This document shows positions 33,810-42,909 of a stretch of DNA of 64,000 nucleotides, piece by piece. Origin of the DNA: Erythrobacter litoralis HTCC2594 (GTDB taxonomy: Bacteria; Pseudomonadota; Alphaproteobacteria; Sphingomonadales; Sphingomonadaceae); NCBI RefSeq assembly GCF_000013005.1, contig NC_007722.1, positions 1,865,501 through 1,929,500 on the forward strand, in the 5' to 3' direction. The position numbers were made by a program, and so were the translations under genes. Under the pieces are notes generated by a model that saw only the letters and a list, made by a program, of their open reading frames with translations, was not told the origin of the DNA and made no database searches. Each line of letters opens with the position of its first letter. Position 1 is the first letter of the stretch.

Positions 33810-36086
33810 ATGCCGCTGCCCGCGCCTCGCCTCGATCCCCGCACCTATCGCGATCTCGTCGACGAGATGATCGCGCGCATCCCGGTCCACACGCCCGAGT
33901 GGACCAATTTCGGCAATGCCGACCCCGGCATCACGCTGTTGCAGCTCTACGCGCACATCACCGAGAGCATGATCTACCGGGCCAACCAGGTCCCCGATCT
34001 CAACCGCGCGAAGTTCCTGCAATTACTCGGGATCGGGCTGGAGCCGGCCCGCGAGGCGCGCGGGCTCGTTGCCTTTGCCAACGAGCGCGGCCCCTTGACC
34101 GAGGCGCATATCGCCGCCGGTACCGAACTGCTGGCGCAGAAGATTCCTTACCGCACCGGCCTGTTGATCGACGCTTTGCCGATCGCAGCGCGGATCTATC
34201 GCAAGGTCCCGCTGCGCAATCCCGATGCCGACACGCGCGCCTATTACGAGTTGCTCTACGCCTCCTATGGCCGCGAGATGCCGCCTGAATTGTCGCTCTA
34301 CGAAGCGACCGAAATCGCCGGCAATGCCCCCTTCGGCTTCGACGGAACGGTCGACAATGCGCTCTGGATAGCATTGGTCGGTCGCAGCGACGATCGCGAC
34401 GCGGCTGCCAGCGATCCCTGGGCCGCCGTGCGCGACGCTCTGGCCGGGCGCACCTTGTCGCTGGGCATCGTGCCGAGCCAGTTGCGCGAAGACCACATCC
34501 TGCCGATCAGCCTTGGCAGCAACGCCGTCGACTTTCTCGATTTCGCGCTTCCGGCGGTGGCCGACGGGATCGCCTTCGATGCCGACGACCGCCCCATTGC
34601 CGGCTATCGCGACATCGAAGCGCAGGCGGATTTCGACCCGACCCGCCAGTCCGGCGTGGTCCAGCTGCAATTGCCGAGCGACCCGGCAGCGATCGCCACC
34701 TGGTCCGACCTCGACCCGCTGGAAGGCGGCGTCGGCGACCTCCCGCCCCAGATCGAGGATGGCGCGCTGGCCGAGCGGATCGTCACGTGGATCAAGGTCA
34801 GCGCCAACAGCAGCGCGGACTTCAGCTTCGACTGGATGGGCGTCAATGCCGCGCCGGTGCGCCAGTTCGTCCGGGTGAGCAGCGAAAGGCTGACGGATGG
34901 CGATGGGCGGCCATCGCAGATCCGGCAATTGGGGCGCGCCCCGGTGGTTGCCGGAAGCGTCTCGATCATGAGCGTACACAACAACACCCGCCGCGACTGG
35001 TCCGAGATCGACGATCTCAGCGCGGCCGGAGCGGAAGTGACGGGCTACGGCGCGCCGATGCAGGACTCGCCGGTGGATGTCTTCACTATCGATGCCGAGG
35101 CCGGCGAAGTCCGTTTCGGCGATGGCGCAAACGGTCGCCGTCCGCGCGATGGCGAAACGATCTACGCCAGCTACGACTATTCCGAAGGCGCCAAGGGCAA
35201 TGTCGGCGCAGGCGCGCTCAAGGAAGGCGTCAACGTGCCGGCCGGGATCAAGGCCACCAATCCGGTCCCGACATGGGGCGGGTCGGATGCCGAAAGCATC
35301 GAGGACGGCGAGAAGCAGGTGCGCCGGATGCTGCAGCACCGCGACCGGCTGGTCACGGCGGAAGACTTCCGTTCGATCGCCTGGCGCGCGCCCGGAATTG
35401 CGCTGGGGCGGGTCGATGTCATCCCTGCGGCGCATCCTTCGGTTATACCGGTTACGCCGGACACAGCCCCCGGCGCGGTCACTTTGATGGTCGTGCCCGG
35501 CAGCGACCCGGCCCATCCCGATGCCCCTCGGCCTGACGGTCGCTTCCTCGATACCCTCTGCCGCTATCTCGAACCGCGCCGCTTGGTGACCACAGAAATT
35601 GCGCTGCACGGGCCCAAGTATGTCGGGCTGTGGGTCTCGGTGGGGATCAAGGTCGCGGGCGGACATTCGATCACCGAGACGGTCGAAGCGGTCAAGGCGC
35701 GGCTGAAGAGCTATCTCAGCCCGCTCCCGCATCCGCAGCTCCGCGGCGCCGCGCTCATGCCGCAACTCTACGGTCCCGACGTCGACCCCGCCTTGCGCGG
35801 CTGGCCGCGCAACCGCCCGGTACATGCTGCCACACTGCTCGCCGAGGCCGCGCGCGCGCCGGGCGTGGAATCGGTGTCCGAAGTGCTGCTGGCGCGAAAC
35901 ACCGGGCAGGCCGTAGCCGACGTCGCGCTGCAAGGCCTCGAATTGCCCGAAATTCTCGGCATCGCGGTGTCGGTAGGTGCTGCCAGCCCGATCGACGGCC
36001 TGCGCGGAACCGGCAGCGGTGGCGAAGATAGCGATGGCGACAGCACCAGCCTCCTGCCCGTGCCGATCGTCGCGGAGACCTGCTGA
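33810..36086 (+). CDS. Baseplate assembly protein, gpJ/gp6-like (Pvc11-like)
   Basis: A 758-aa putative baseplate wedge protein. The start at 33810 (MPLPAPRLDPRTYRDLVDEMIARIP) is behind a GGGAGG site. Family landmarks are HTPEWTNFGNADPGITLLQLYAHITESMIYRANQVPDLN near the N-terminus, GEVRFGDGANGRRPRDGETI in the middle, and a C-terminal gpJ-like region (RRLVTTEIALHGPKYVGLWVSVGIKV, VKARLKSYLSPL). It forms the ring that holds the hub. The acidic, Ser-rich tail is of unknown use. It overlaps the next gene by one base. Confidence 0.92.
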   Translation: MPLPAPRLDPRTYRDLVDEMIARIPVHTPEWTNFGNADPGITLLQLYAHITESMIYRANQVPDLNRAKFLQLLGIGLEPAREARGLVAFANERGPLTEAHIAAGTELLAQKIPYRTGLLIDALPIAARIYRKVPLRNPDADTRAYYELLYASYGREMPPELSLYEATEIAGNAPFGFDGTVDNALWIALVGRSDDRDAAASDPWAAVRDALAGRTLSLGIVPSQLREDHILPISLGSNAVDFLDFALPAVADGIAFDADDRPIAGYRDIEAQADFDPTRQSGVVQLQLPSDPAAIATWSDLDPLEGGVGDLPPQIEDGALAERIVTWIKVSANSSADFSFDWMGVNAAPVRQFVRVSSERLTDGDGRPSQIRQLGRAPVVAGSVSIMSVHNNTRRDWSEIDDLSAAGAEVTGYGAPMQDSPVDVFTIDAEAGEVRFGDGANGRRPRDGETIYASYDYSEGAKGNVGAGALKEGVNVPAGIKATNPVPTWGGSDAESIEDGEKQVRRMLQHRDRLVTAEDFRSIAWRAPGIALGRVDVIPAAHPSVIPVTPDTAPGAVTLMVVPGSDPAHPDAPRPDGRFLDTLCRYLEPRRLVTTEIALHGPKYVGLWVSVGIKVAGGHSITETVEAVKARLKSYLSPLPHPQLRGAALMPQLYGPDVDPALRGWPRNRPVHAATLLAEAARAPGVESVSEVLLARNTGQAVADVALQGLELPEILGIAVSVGAASPIDGLRGTGSGGEDSDGDSTSLLPVPIVAETC

Positions 36087-38929
36087 TGAACGTCAACGGC
36101 TCCCTCTATCACCTGCTTCTCGGAGAAGCCGACTGGAGCGGCTGCCATGTCGTTTCGGGCGAGGAGCGCAATCTGCTCGGCGACATTTGGGACGACCCGT
36201 TGACGGTGGAACAGCGCAGCTTCGTCCCCGAGTGGCGCGAAGAGCACGCGGCCATCGGCATTGCGCGCCTGCCGCAGGACCTGCCGGCGACACTGGGTGA
36301 AAACCCCGTGCTGATCACCGATCGGCGCAGCGTCACGGCCGATCGGCATGGCAATATCTATGTGATTTCCGACGACCGGATGGGCGTTACCGTCCAATCG
36401 GCGGGCACGCGGCAAGTCTCGCCCTTCTGGCCCGATCCGCGCGGGGCCGCACCTGCGGCAGACACCGTGTTCGAGGATTGCGAACCTGCCGAGCCTGAAG
36501 CGCCTTTCTCGGTCGTCGAGGCTCTATGCCGGGACTATCTGCTGGCTGCCCGCGATGATGGCACACTGTTGCGCTTCGATCTCGTGGGTGGCGGTGGCCC
36601 GGAGGTTTTCACTTTTGTCGATCCTGTGGGCCTTTCGATCCAGGCCATCTCGGCCTCGCCCGACGGCGGCGCGCTCCTGCTCGATGGAGCGGCCAAGCGG
36701 CTTTACCGGATCAATGCCGATATCCGGCTGTGCGCCGAAGACGAGGGTACGAGCGAGGCGAGCCTGTTCCAGCCGGAAGACGGTGGCCAGGCACACGAAA
36801 CTGTCCAGCATTCGCCGTGGTTTGCCGATCTCTCATCGCTCGTTGAACCGATAGCGCTCGCCTATCTCGATAAAGGCCATGCGCTCGTCCTCGACCACCG
36901 CGAGGGGGCGAACTGCGGCCTCTATCTGGTCCAGTCGGACACCGGCACCGTCTCACTGCTCCTCGATTGCTCTTTCGATGCGCTGGGCATGATCCTGCTT
37001 CCAGCCGAGGCAATGGAAGCGCAGTCCGAAGATAAACCGACCCGCACCGCGCTGTTCTGGAGCCATTCGGGCAACCAGGCGCATGCCGTCATCCTCCAGC
37101 TCGACGATGCTGTATGGGAGGCCGGCGAAGACCCCGATCTGCGCCCGCTGCGCCGGTTCGGGGGTCGAGGCTTCGTCTCCGCAGGCGGCCTTACCTACTA
37201 CGACAGTGGCGACCCGATGCGCTGGGTCGGCCTCGGCATCAAGCATCGCTGCCGCTTTGCCGAAAAGACCGTTTTCGAAACACCGGTTTTCGATAGCGGG
37301 CTCTACCAATGCCAGTGGGATCGCATCCGCCTGGACGCGCGCATCCCGGGCGGCTGCACCATCCGTATCGAAGCGCGAACCTTCGACGACGAAACCCTGT
37401 TCGCGATCGATCCCGAAGCGGGCTGGATCGAGCAACCCATACCCTATGCCAATGGCGACCGGGCGGAGCTTCCCGCGCTGTCGCTGCTGCGTATCGCCGA
37501 ACAAGACCTTGCCCCGCAGCAATGCTGGGACGTCCTGTTGCAGAAGCTGAAAGGGCGACACGCGCAATTGCGGATCACGCTGGAGGGCGACGGTCGCCAG
37601 TCCCCGCTGATTACGGCGTTGCGGCTATGGTATCCGCGTTTCTCCTATTCGAGCCGTTTCCTGCCGCAGGTCTATTCCGAAGACCCGGTGTCCGGCGATT
37701 TCATCGAGCGCTTCCTTGCCATTACCGAAGGGGTCAACACCCCGCTGGAAGAACGGATCGCGGCGGCGCGGCTGCTATTCGATCCGCGTACGGCCCCGGC
37801 GGAGGCGCTCGACTGGCTTGCCGACTGGTTCGACGTCGCACTCGACCCTGTCTGGGACGATCGGCGGCGGCGCTTGTTCATCACGCATGCGGCCAAGTTC
37901 TTCGGGTGGCGCGGCACGCTTCCCGGCCTGCAGTTAGCGCTCGCGCTCGCTTTCGACGAGAATATCGACGCGTGCGATTTCGATTTGCCCGGCGTTCCGC
38001 AAACGGGCCTTTCCGGCATTCGCATCGTCGAACATTTCCGCACCCGCAAAAGCGCACGTCCCTTTGGCAGCACGACGCTGTCGTCCGGCATCCATGCGGT
38101 GATCGACGAAGAAGCGCTCTGGCACCCGGCCGAAGGCAAGCAGGGCCTGATCGAGCGCTGGGCCTGGGCGCGCGGGCTCGACAATGCCCCGCCCGAAGAG
38201 CGGACCGCTGCATTCTCGCTGGTCGCCGAAGACTACGATAATCCGCGCGACTGGAGCGCCTTCGTTCAGGTGCAGATCGGCTTCGTCCCGAGCCTCGGGC
38301 GGAACGAGCAAACCCGTTGGCACGGCTTCCTGCAGGCTCGCGGCCATGCGGGCGACTTGCCGCACTTGCCCCGCTCGGCAGCCGAAGCAGCCTCTCAGGA
38401 TTGGCAAGACTACACCGCCCAATCCATTCGCAACCGCGAGTTGTGGCGCGAACTGCTGTCCGAACGCTACGGAACGATCGCCCGGCTGAACGCGAACTGG
38501 AGCACGGATTGGCTCGCGTTCTCCGATATTCCCCTGCCGGACCAGCTTCCCGATCGGGAGGCCTCGATCCGCGACTGGCTGGACCTCGAGGGTGCGCTGG
38601 CCCCCATCCATCGCTCGGCACATCGCTTCTCGGTCCTGATCCCGCGGCGATCGACGGCCTTCGACCCGGAGGCTGAAGATGCTGCACTTAGCCTCGCCAG
38701 CCGGATCATCGCGCTGGAAAAGCCTGCCCACGCCGTGTTCGACGTGCGCCTGTTCTGGGCCATGAACCGGGTCGGCGAGGCACGGCTGGGCCGCGATACC
38801 GAAATCGGCGACGGCAGCCGCGCGCCGCAACTCATACCCCCCAGCATGCTCGGACGCAGCGTGATCGGCGCTAGCTTTGCCGGCGGTCCGCAAGGCGCGC
38901 CCGACGGAAGGGAGAGGCTCGCATGTTGA
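36086..38929 (+). CDS. Tail/baseplate protein, gpI-domain (Pvc12-like)
   Basis: A 947-aa protein. The N-terminal 500 residues look like a beta-propeller or repeat region (RHGNIYVISDDR, LLAARDDGTLLRFDLVG, ALLLDGAAKRLYRIN). A tail-protein domain related to P2 gpI follows at about 515-650 (YPRFSYSSRFLPQVYSE, SGDFIERFLAITEGVNTPLEERI, WLADWFDVALDPVWDDRRRR). The C-terminus is alpha-rich. In Afp/PVC this protein builds the outer baseplate to which fibres attach. The propeller-like N-terminus is more elaborate than the phage relatives. Confidence 0.87.
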   Translation: MNVNGSLYHLLLGEADWSGCHVVSGEERNLLGDIWDDPLTVEQRSFVPEWREEHAAIGIARLPQDLPATLGENPVLITDRRSVTADRHGNIYVISDDRMGVTVQSAGTRQVSPFWPDPRGAAPAADTVFEDCEPAEPEAPFSVVEALCRDYLLAARDDGTLLRFDLVGGGGPEVFTFVDPVGLSIQAISASPDGGALLLDGAAKRLYRINADIRLCAEDEGTSEASLFQPEDGGQAHETVQHSPWFADLSSLVEPIALAYLDKGHALVLDHREGANCGLYLVQSDTGTVSLLLDCSFDALGMILLPAEAMEAQSEDKPTRTALFWSHSGNQAHAVILQLDDAVWEAGEDPDLRPLRRFGGRGFVSAGGLTYYDSGDPMRWVGLGIKHRCRFAEKTVFETPVFDSGLYQCQWDRIRLDARIPGGCTIRIEARTFDDETLFAIDPEAGWIEQPIPYANGDRAELPALSLLRIAEQDLAPQQCWDVLLQKLKGRHAQLRITLEGDGRQSPLITALRLWYPRFSYSSRFLPQVYSEDPVSGDFIERFLAITEGVNTPLEERIAAARLLFDPRTAPAEALDWLADWFDVALDPVWDDRRRRLFITHAAKFFGWRGTLPGLQLALALAFDENIDACDFDLPGVPQTGLSGIRIVEHFRTRKSARPFGSTTLSSGIHAVIDEEALWHPAEGKQGLIERWAWARGLDNAPPEERTAAFSLVAEDYDNPRDWSAFVQVQIGFVPSLGRNEQTRWHGFLQARGHAGDLPHLPRSAAEAASQDWQDYTAQSIRNRELWRELLSERYGTIARLNANWSTDWLAFSDIPLPDQLPDREASIRDWLDLEGALAPIHRSAHRFSVLIPRRSTAFDPEAEDAALSLASRIIALEKPAHAVFDVRLFWAMNRVGEARLGRDTEIGDGSRAPQLIPPSMLGRSVIGASFAGGPQGAPDGRERLAC

Positions 38930-38969
38930 GCAGGCCGAACACAATCACACCGCCTTCAACGGGAGACAG

Positions 38970-40295
38970 ATGATGGGATGTTGCACCAGTTTTTCGGCAA
39001 CTTCGACTTCAGCGCGACTGGACCCGACCCGGCATGTCAACTTCACCACCGGCATGGTGCTTGGCGTGGACGATTTCCGCACCGAGTTCGGCTATTCGTC
39101 CGAGCGCGACAAACGCATGCTTCGCGAAGCCCATGGCTATGGCACGCTGGCCGGGCTGGAGGTCATTTTCGAGAATGACGGAGAGGACGGCCCGCGCCTG
39201 AGGGTTACCCCGGGATCGGCCGCCGCACCCAGCGGGCAAATGATCTGCGTCGGGCGCGAGCAATGCGGCTCGCTCAACCAGTGGCTGGCGCGCGAGGAAG
39301 TGACGACCCGCCTCGACGAGATGGCGGCAGACGCCCCCGCCGATACCACCCTGCGCTTCCCGGTCTGGCTGACGCTTCGCTATCGCGACTGCGCGGTCGC
39401 CCCGGTGCCCGTGCCGGGCGAGCCCTGCCGCAGCGACGAGGAACTCATGGTCCCCTCGCGCATCGCCGACGACTACACGCTCTCGTTCCAATTCGCGCCA
39501 CCGGCAATGGCGGAGTCCGAAGGGATCGCGCTGTTCGACGCATGGTTCGCGGGGATCGATGTCTCCACCGATGCCGACGACGACATGGCGCAGCTCCCGG
39601 CGCGGATCGAGGAAGCGCGCGAGCAACTGGACGCGCTGTTCCCGGCCCTCGCGGCGGAACCCGTGGTCCCGGACACGCTGGATCCGATCTCCATCCATCC
39701 CGATCTCGCGCCGGGGTTCTTCGCGGCGATCAAGCGTGTGTGGGCGACGAGGCTGCGACCACGCGTGATGGCGCTTTCCTGTGCCGATACCGGGGCCGAA
39801 GGCGACGATTGCGTCATGCTCGCGCGGATCGATTTGGGCGCGATCAACGCGCCCGCGGGCTGGCAGGTCGCCAATGTCGAAGACAGCGACGGCGAAGTCG
39901 AAGCCCGCGTCGATGAAAGCAACCGGCCGATCCTGCTGTCCTCTGCCCTTGCCCAGACACCCGCAGGCGAAGACCTGTCCGCTGTCGACAGCGGCATGGG
40001 TGTGGCGATGCTGTCGGCCGACGGCACGGTAGAGATTTCGCAGGGCTTCGTGCTCGTGCTCGGCGAGGATCCGGTCACCGTCGGTATTCCCGGCGCCGAC
40101 GCAGATACGGCGGGCCACCTGCTCACTGTCCGCCTGGCCAGCGCCACCAATTCGAGGATCGAACCGGCCGCCGGGCAAATCGATGGCGCGGATACGCTGG
40201 AGATGGAAGAGCTCTCCGAGGTTCGCCTCGTCTCCAACGGGTCCGGCAACTGGATCGTCCTGCGGCGGATGACGCGCGGAGGCGACAATGGCTGA
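38970..40295 (+). CDS. eCIS baseplate-associated protein A (G-x-L-x3-DF module)
   Basis: A 441-aa protein starting at 38970 (or the adjacent 38973) behind GGGAGACAG. The N-terminal module (about 23-66, VNFTTGMVLGVDDF...HGYGTLAGLEVIF) also appears in the next gene, suggesting paralogues. Such modules are seen in proteins of unknown function in some actinobacterial and myxobacterial injection clusters, as far as I recall. The rest is acidic beta-rich sequence. A 16-codon frame at 38923-38973 overlaps the end of the upstream gene and the start here and may couple translation. Function unknown; fibre attachment is a guess. Confidence 0.7.
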   Translation: MMGCCTSFSATSTSARLDPTRHVNFTTGMVLGVDDFRTEFGYSSERDKRMLREAHGYGTLAGLEVIFENDGEDGPRLRVTPGSAAAPSGQMICVGREQCGSLNQWLAREEVTTRLDEMAADAPADTTLRFPVWLTLRYRDCAVAPVPVPGEPCRSDEELMVPSRIADDYTLSFQFAPPAMAESEGIALFDAWFAGIDVSTDADDDMAQLPARIEEAREQLDALFPALAAEPVVPDTLDPISIHPDLAPGFFAAIKRVWATRLRPRVMALSCADTGAEGDDCVMLARIDLGAINAPAGWQVANVEDSDGEVEARVDESNRPILLSSALAQTPAGEDLSAVDSGMGVAMLSADGTVEISQGFVLVLGEDPVTVGIPGADADTAGHLLTVRLASATNSRIEPAAGQIDGADTLEMEELSEVRLVSNGSGNWIVLRRMTRGGDNG

Positions 40296-41583
40296 TCCAT
40301 CGATCCTGCTGGAACAACCCGTCGCGGAGGGAGGGCTGGAAGCCACCTTCTTTTTCAACGGACGATTGCTGGAAGGCTCCGATTTCACGCGCGAACAGAA
40401 TGCCCGCGCGGCGGCCGACGAACGGCTGGGCCAGGCGATGGGCGCGGGCGTCGCGTTCGGGCTCACCCTGAAGGAAGGCATAGCCACGGTGGCCGACGGA
40501 GCCGAAGGGCAGACGGGCCGACCGATCGTCGTCGAGCCGGGCCTTGCCGTGAACGCGCTGGGCCAGGCGATGCGGCTGCATGAACGCCAGCAAATCCAGC
40601 TGACGCGGCCGCCAGCCGCCAATGACGGCGTGCTTGCGAGCGGCTGCGGACCGTTCGGCGCATGCTCACCGCTCGGCTCCGGCACCTATGTCGCGGGCCA
40701 GGGCGTCTACATCCTCACCATTGCCCCGGCGCAGCTGCGCTCGGGCCGGGCGCCGAGCAACGGAATCGGCGGCGACGGCGGGCAATGCAATATCGACCAG
40801 GTGGTGGAGACCGTGCAGTTCCGGCTGCTCGAAGTCCGCCCGCAACTCTACGGCTCGCTCGCCGCCACCGCAGCCGATTTCCGCAACAGGATTGCCTATC
40901 GCTGCTTCGGCGAAGGCGCGAAGGCGGACTGGGTCACCCACTTGCTCGCCCGCGGCGCGCGCGGCAGCGACCTGCTCGATGCCATGAAATCTTTCGGGCT
41001 GGCAGAGCAGGAGGTTCCGCTCGGCATCCTCGCCTATACCGGCGCAAATACCATTGAGTTCATCGACAGCTGGGCGGTGCGTCGCCCGCTCGTCCAGCCC
41101 GACGGCGGCGACAAGCTCGGCTCGCTGGTCGAGCCCTATCGCTTGGCCAATGGCATGGCGATGCTGCGGCAGTTCCAGGATCACCTCGCGGCGGAAGTCG
41201 GCTCACCCGTAGAGCTTGGCGGCGTGAAGGCCCGCTCGCATTTCCCCTACCTGCCGCCCGCCGGAGTCTTGCCGGGCTTCTCAAACGACCAGGCGGCCGA
41301 GTTCTTCGGCGGCATGACCATCCGCGGCCCGGTCCATATCAATGGCCCGCAAGTCGAGCCGCTGCTGCGCGAAAGCCTCTCGGCCCCCGCCCTGCGTAGC
41401 CAGGACAACGAAGTCGTCTGGATTTACGCCGTCGCGAGCAATCGCATGGCCGGTGCGGTCGCCGCCGGCGATCCCGAAACGGCCGACCCCTACCTGATCT
41501 TCGCCCGCGGCGACCTCGCCTACCGAGGCAACGCCCGCTTCAACCTGCACCGCTGGGACTACGCCAATTACGCGCTGACCTGA
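40288..41583 (+). CDS. eCIS baseplate-associated protein B (G-x-L-x3-DF module)
   Basis: A 431-aa protein overlapping gene A by eight bases. Residues 20-62 (TFFFNGRLLEGSDFTREQ, MGAGVAFGLTL) match the module of protein A. A long region of mixed helix and strand follows, with several cysteines (CGPFGACSPLG, GGQCNID) in the middle. The C-terminus ends in aromatic-rich HRWDYANYALT. No known enzyme motif is visible. As a tandem pair after the tail protein, A and B probably form a heteromeric part of the baseplate or its fibre network. Confidence 0.7.
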   Translation: MADPSILLEQPVAEGGLEATFFFNGRLLEGSDFTREQNARAAADERLGQAMGAGVAFGLTLKEGIATVADGAEGQTGRPIVVEPGLAVNALGQAMRLHERQQIQLTRPPAANDGVLASGCGPFGACSPLGSGTYVAGQGVYILTIAPAQLRSGRAPSNGIGGDGGQCNIDQVVETVQFRLLEVRPQLYGSLAATAADFRNRIAYRCFGEGAKADWVTHLLARGARGSDLLDAMKSFGLAEQEVPLGILAYTGANTIEFIDSWAVRRPLVQPDGGDKLGSLVEPYRLANGMAMLRQFQDHLAAEVGSPVELGGVKARSHFPYLPPAGVLPGFSNDQAAEFFGGMTIRGPVHINGPQVEPLLRESLSAPALRSQDNEVVWIYAVASNRMAGAVAAGDPETADPYLIFARGDLAYRGNARFNLHRWDYANYALT

Positions 41584-41616
41584 ACGGGCACGCGCACCTG
41601 ACGAAAGGATAGAGAG

Positions 41617-42894
41617 ATGCCCACGTTAACCGAAGAATCCGTCGTCACGATGGCGAGCATCTTCGAGGCGCTCGAAGGGGTGTTGAGCGAAGACGAGCGC
41701 CAGGCGCTGCTGACCGATCTGATCGACGTGAGCCCCGAAGGCGTCGCGCCGGGCGACCTGATTACTGCCGAGCTGTTCAACGCGATGATGAGCGATATCA
41801 ATTCGCTGAAGATTCGCGTGGCCGGTCTGGAGGGCGCATCCGGAGCCCCGGTGATTACCGGCATCAGCCCGTCGGGCGCCATTCCGATATTCTCACTTCT
41901 GACCCTGAGAGGGGTCAACTTCGATCGGGAATACCGCAACAACACGGTGAGGATCGGCAACACGGTCATCCGCAGCTTCCGGCGAGGCGACGAGACCAGC
42001 CTCGCCTTTACGGTCCCCAACGAATTTGCCGACCTTCCGGCGACGCTTCCGCTGACCATCGAAACGGACGGGCAAGTATCGAACGCCATGACAGTCAGCT
42101 TGGTCGAGAATGTCCCCGAGCAGGATGGGGCTTTCGACATCATCACCCTTGAAGCGCCATCTGGCGTGATGTCCGCCGGGGAAACCATCGAGATTACGTG
42201 GCAGATTTCCGCACCGGTCATCCTCGCGGATGTGCTGCAGCTGCAACTGGCCGCAACCGCTACGGACGGGGCGAACGAAGCGGAATGGCAGGCAAACACG
42301 CGTTTCTCTCCGCAATCTCCTTTAGCAATCGCGCCGGGCAGCATCGTCTCGGTCACCGCCACGATCGACGTTCCGGACGATGCGCGAGCGGCCGATCTTC
42401 GTCTGCGCGCCACCCGCCAAGACGGCGAAGTGAGCGAGAATCCGACCGCTGTCGAATGGCGCGATGGAGGGACGCTGGAGGTGTCCGATCCCAGGGCCGA
42501 CATCACCTTCGATCTCACGGGCAATGCCGACGGTGTCGAAGAAGCAACCATCGAGGTGAACGGAGCTTCGGTGCCCGGACTGACGTTTACGAATGGCGGT
42601 CAGGCCGAAATCCAGTTTATCCTGCAGGACAACAGGACCGGGACGGCCCGGGCGGATTACGATTTTGCCGTCACCGTCGAGTCCAACGCAGCAGCATGGC
42701 CCATCACGCTGGGACCCATTCCCGCTTCGGAGACCGATATCCCGGCGGGCGATCCGGTCACTTTCAGCATCATCATGAACAATAGCGGCGGCAGCGTTGG
42801 CGACATCACGCATCTGCGCGTCGAAGCGACACAGACCGCAACAGCAATCGAGTCCTACACCAGCTTTGCGCGCATTCCGCTGCAACGCGTCTAA
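41617..42894 (+). CDS. Putative tail-fibre protein with IPT/TIG and Ig-like domains
   Basis: A 425-aa protein. A short N-terminal helical segment (about 1-70) probably docks it on the particle. An IPT/TIG domain follows (about 78-155; PVITGISPSGAIPIFSLLTLRGVNFD, NTVRIGNTVI). Two further beta-sandwich repeats each have Ig-like strand patterns (TITW-type and DITFDLTGNADGVEEATIEV). Such modules are common in receptor-binding and adhesion fibres, so target recognition is the natural guess. Local GC is lower than in the baseplate genes and the codon choice is less biased, as expected for a variable surface protein. Confidence 0.72.
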   Translation: MPTLTEESVVTMASIFEALEGVLSEDERQALLTDLIDVSPEGVAPGDLITAELFNAMMSDINSLKIRVAGLEGASGAPVITGISPSGAIPIFSLLTLRGVNFDREYRNNTVRIGNTVIRSFRRGDETSLAFTVPNEFADLPATLPLTIETDGQVSNAMTVSLVENVPEQDGAFDIITLEAPSGVMSAGETIEITWQISAPVILADVLQLQLAATATDGANEAEWQANTRFSPQSPLAIAPGSIVSVTATIDVPDDARAADLRLRATRQDGEVSENPTAVEWRDGGTLEVSDPRADITFDLTGNADGVEEATIEVNGASVPGLTFTNGGQAEIQFILQDNRTGTARADYDFAVTVESNAAAWPITLGPIPASETDIPAGDPVTFSIIMNNSGGSVGDITHLRVEATQTATAIESYTSFARIPLQRV

Positions 42895-42909
42895 CGAGGA
42901 GAAGCATCC

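Noticed and set aside
34023-35933. 636-codon open frame on the minus strand
   Set aside because: Antisense shadow of the gpJ-like baseplate gene, with no recognisable domain and no start signal.
38923-38973. 16-codon peptide between the tail protein and protein A
   Set aside because: Too short and without conserved character; noted only as a possible translation-coupling frame.
38973-38990. Cys-Cys near the start of protein A (MMGCCTS) as a lipobox
   Set aside because: There is no preceding hydrophobic signal segment, so lipidation is not supported.
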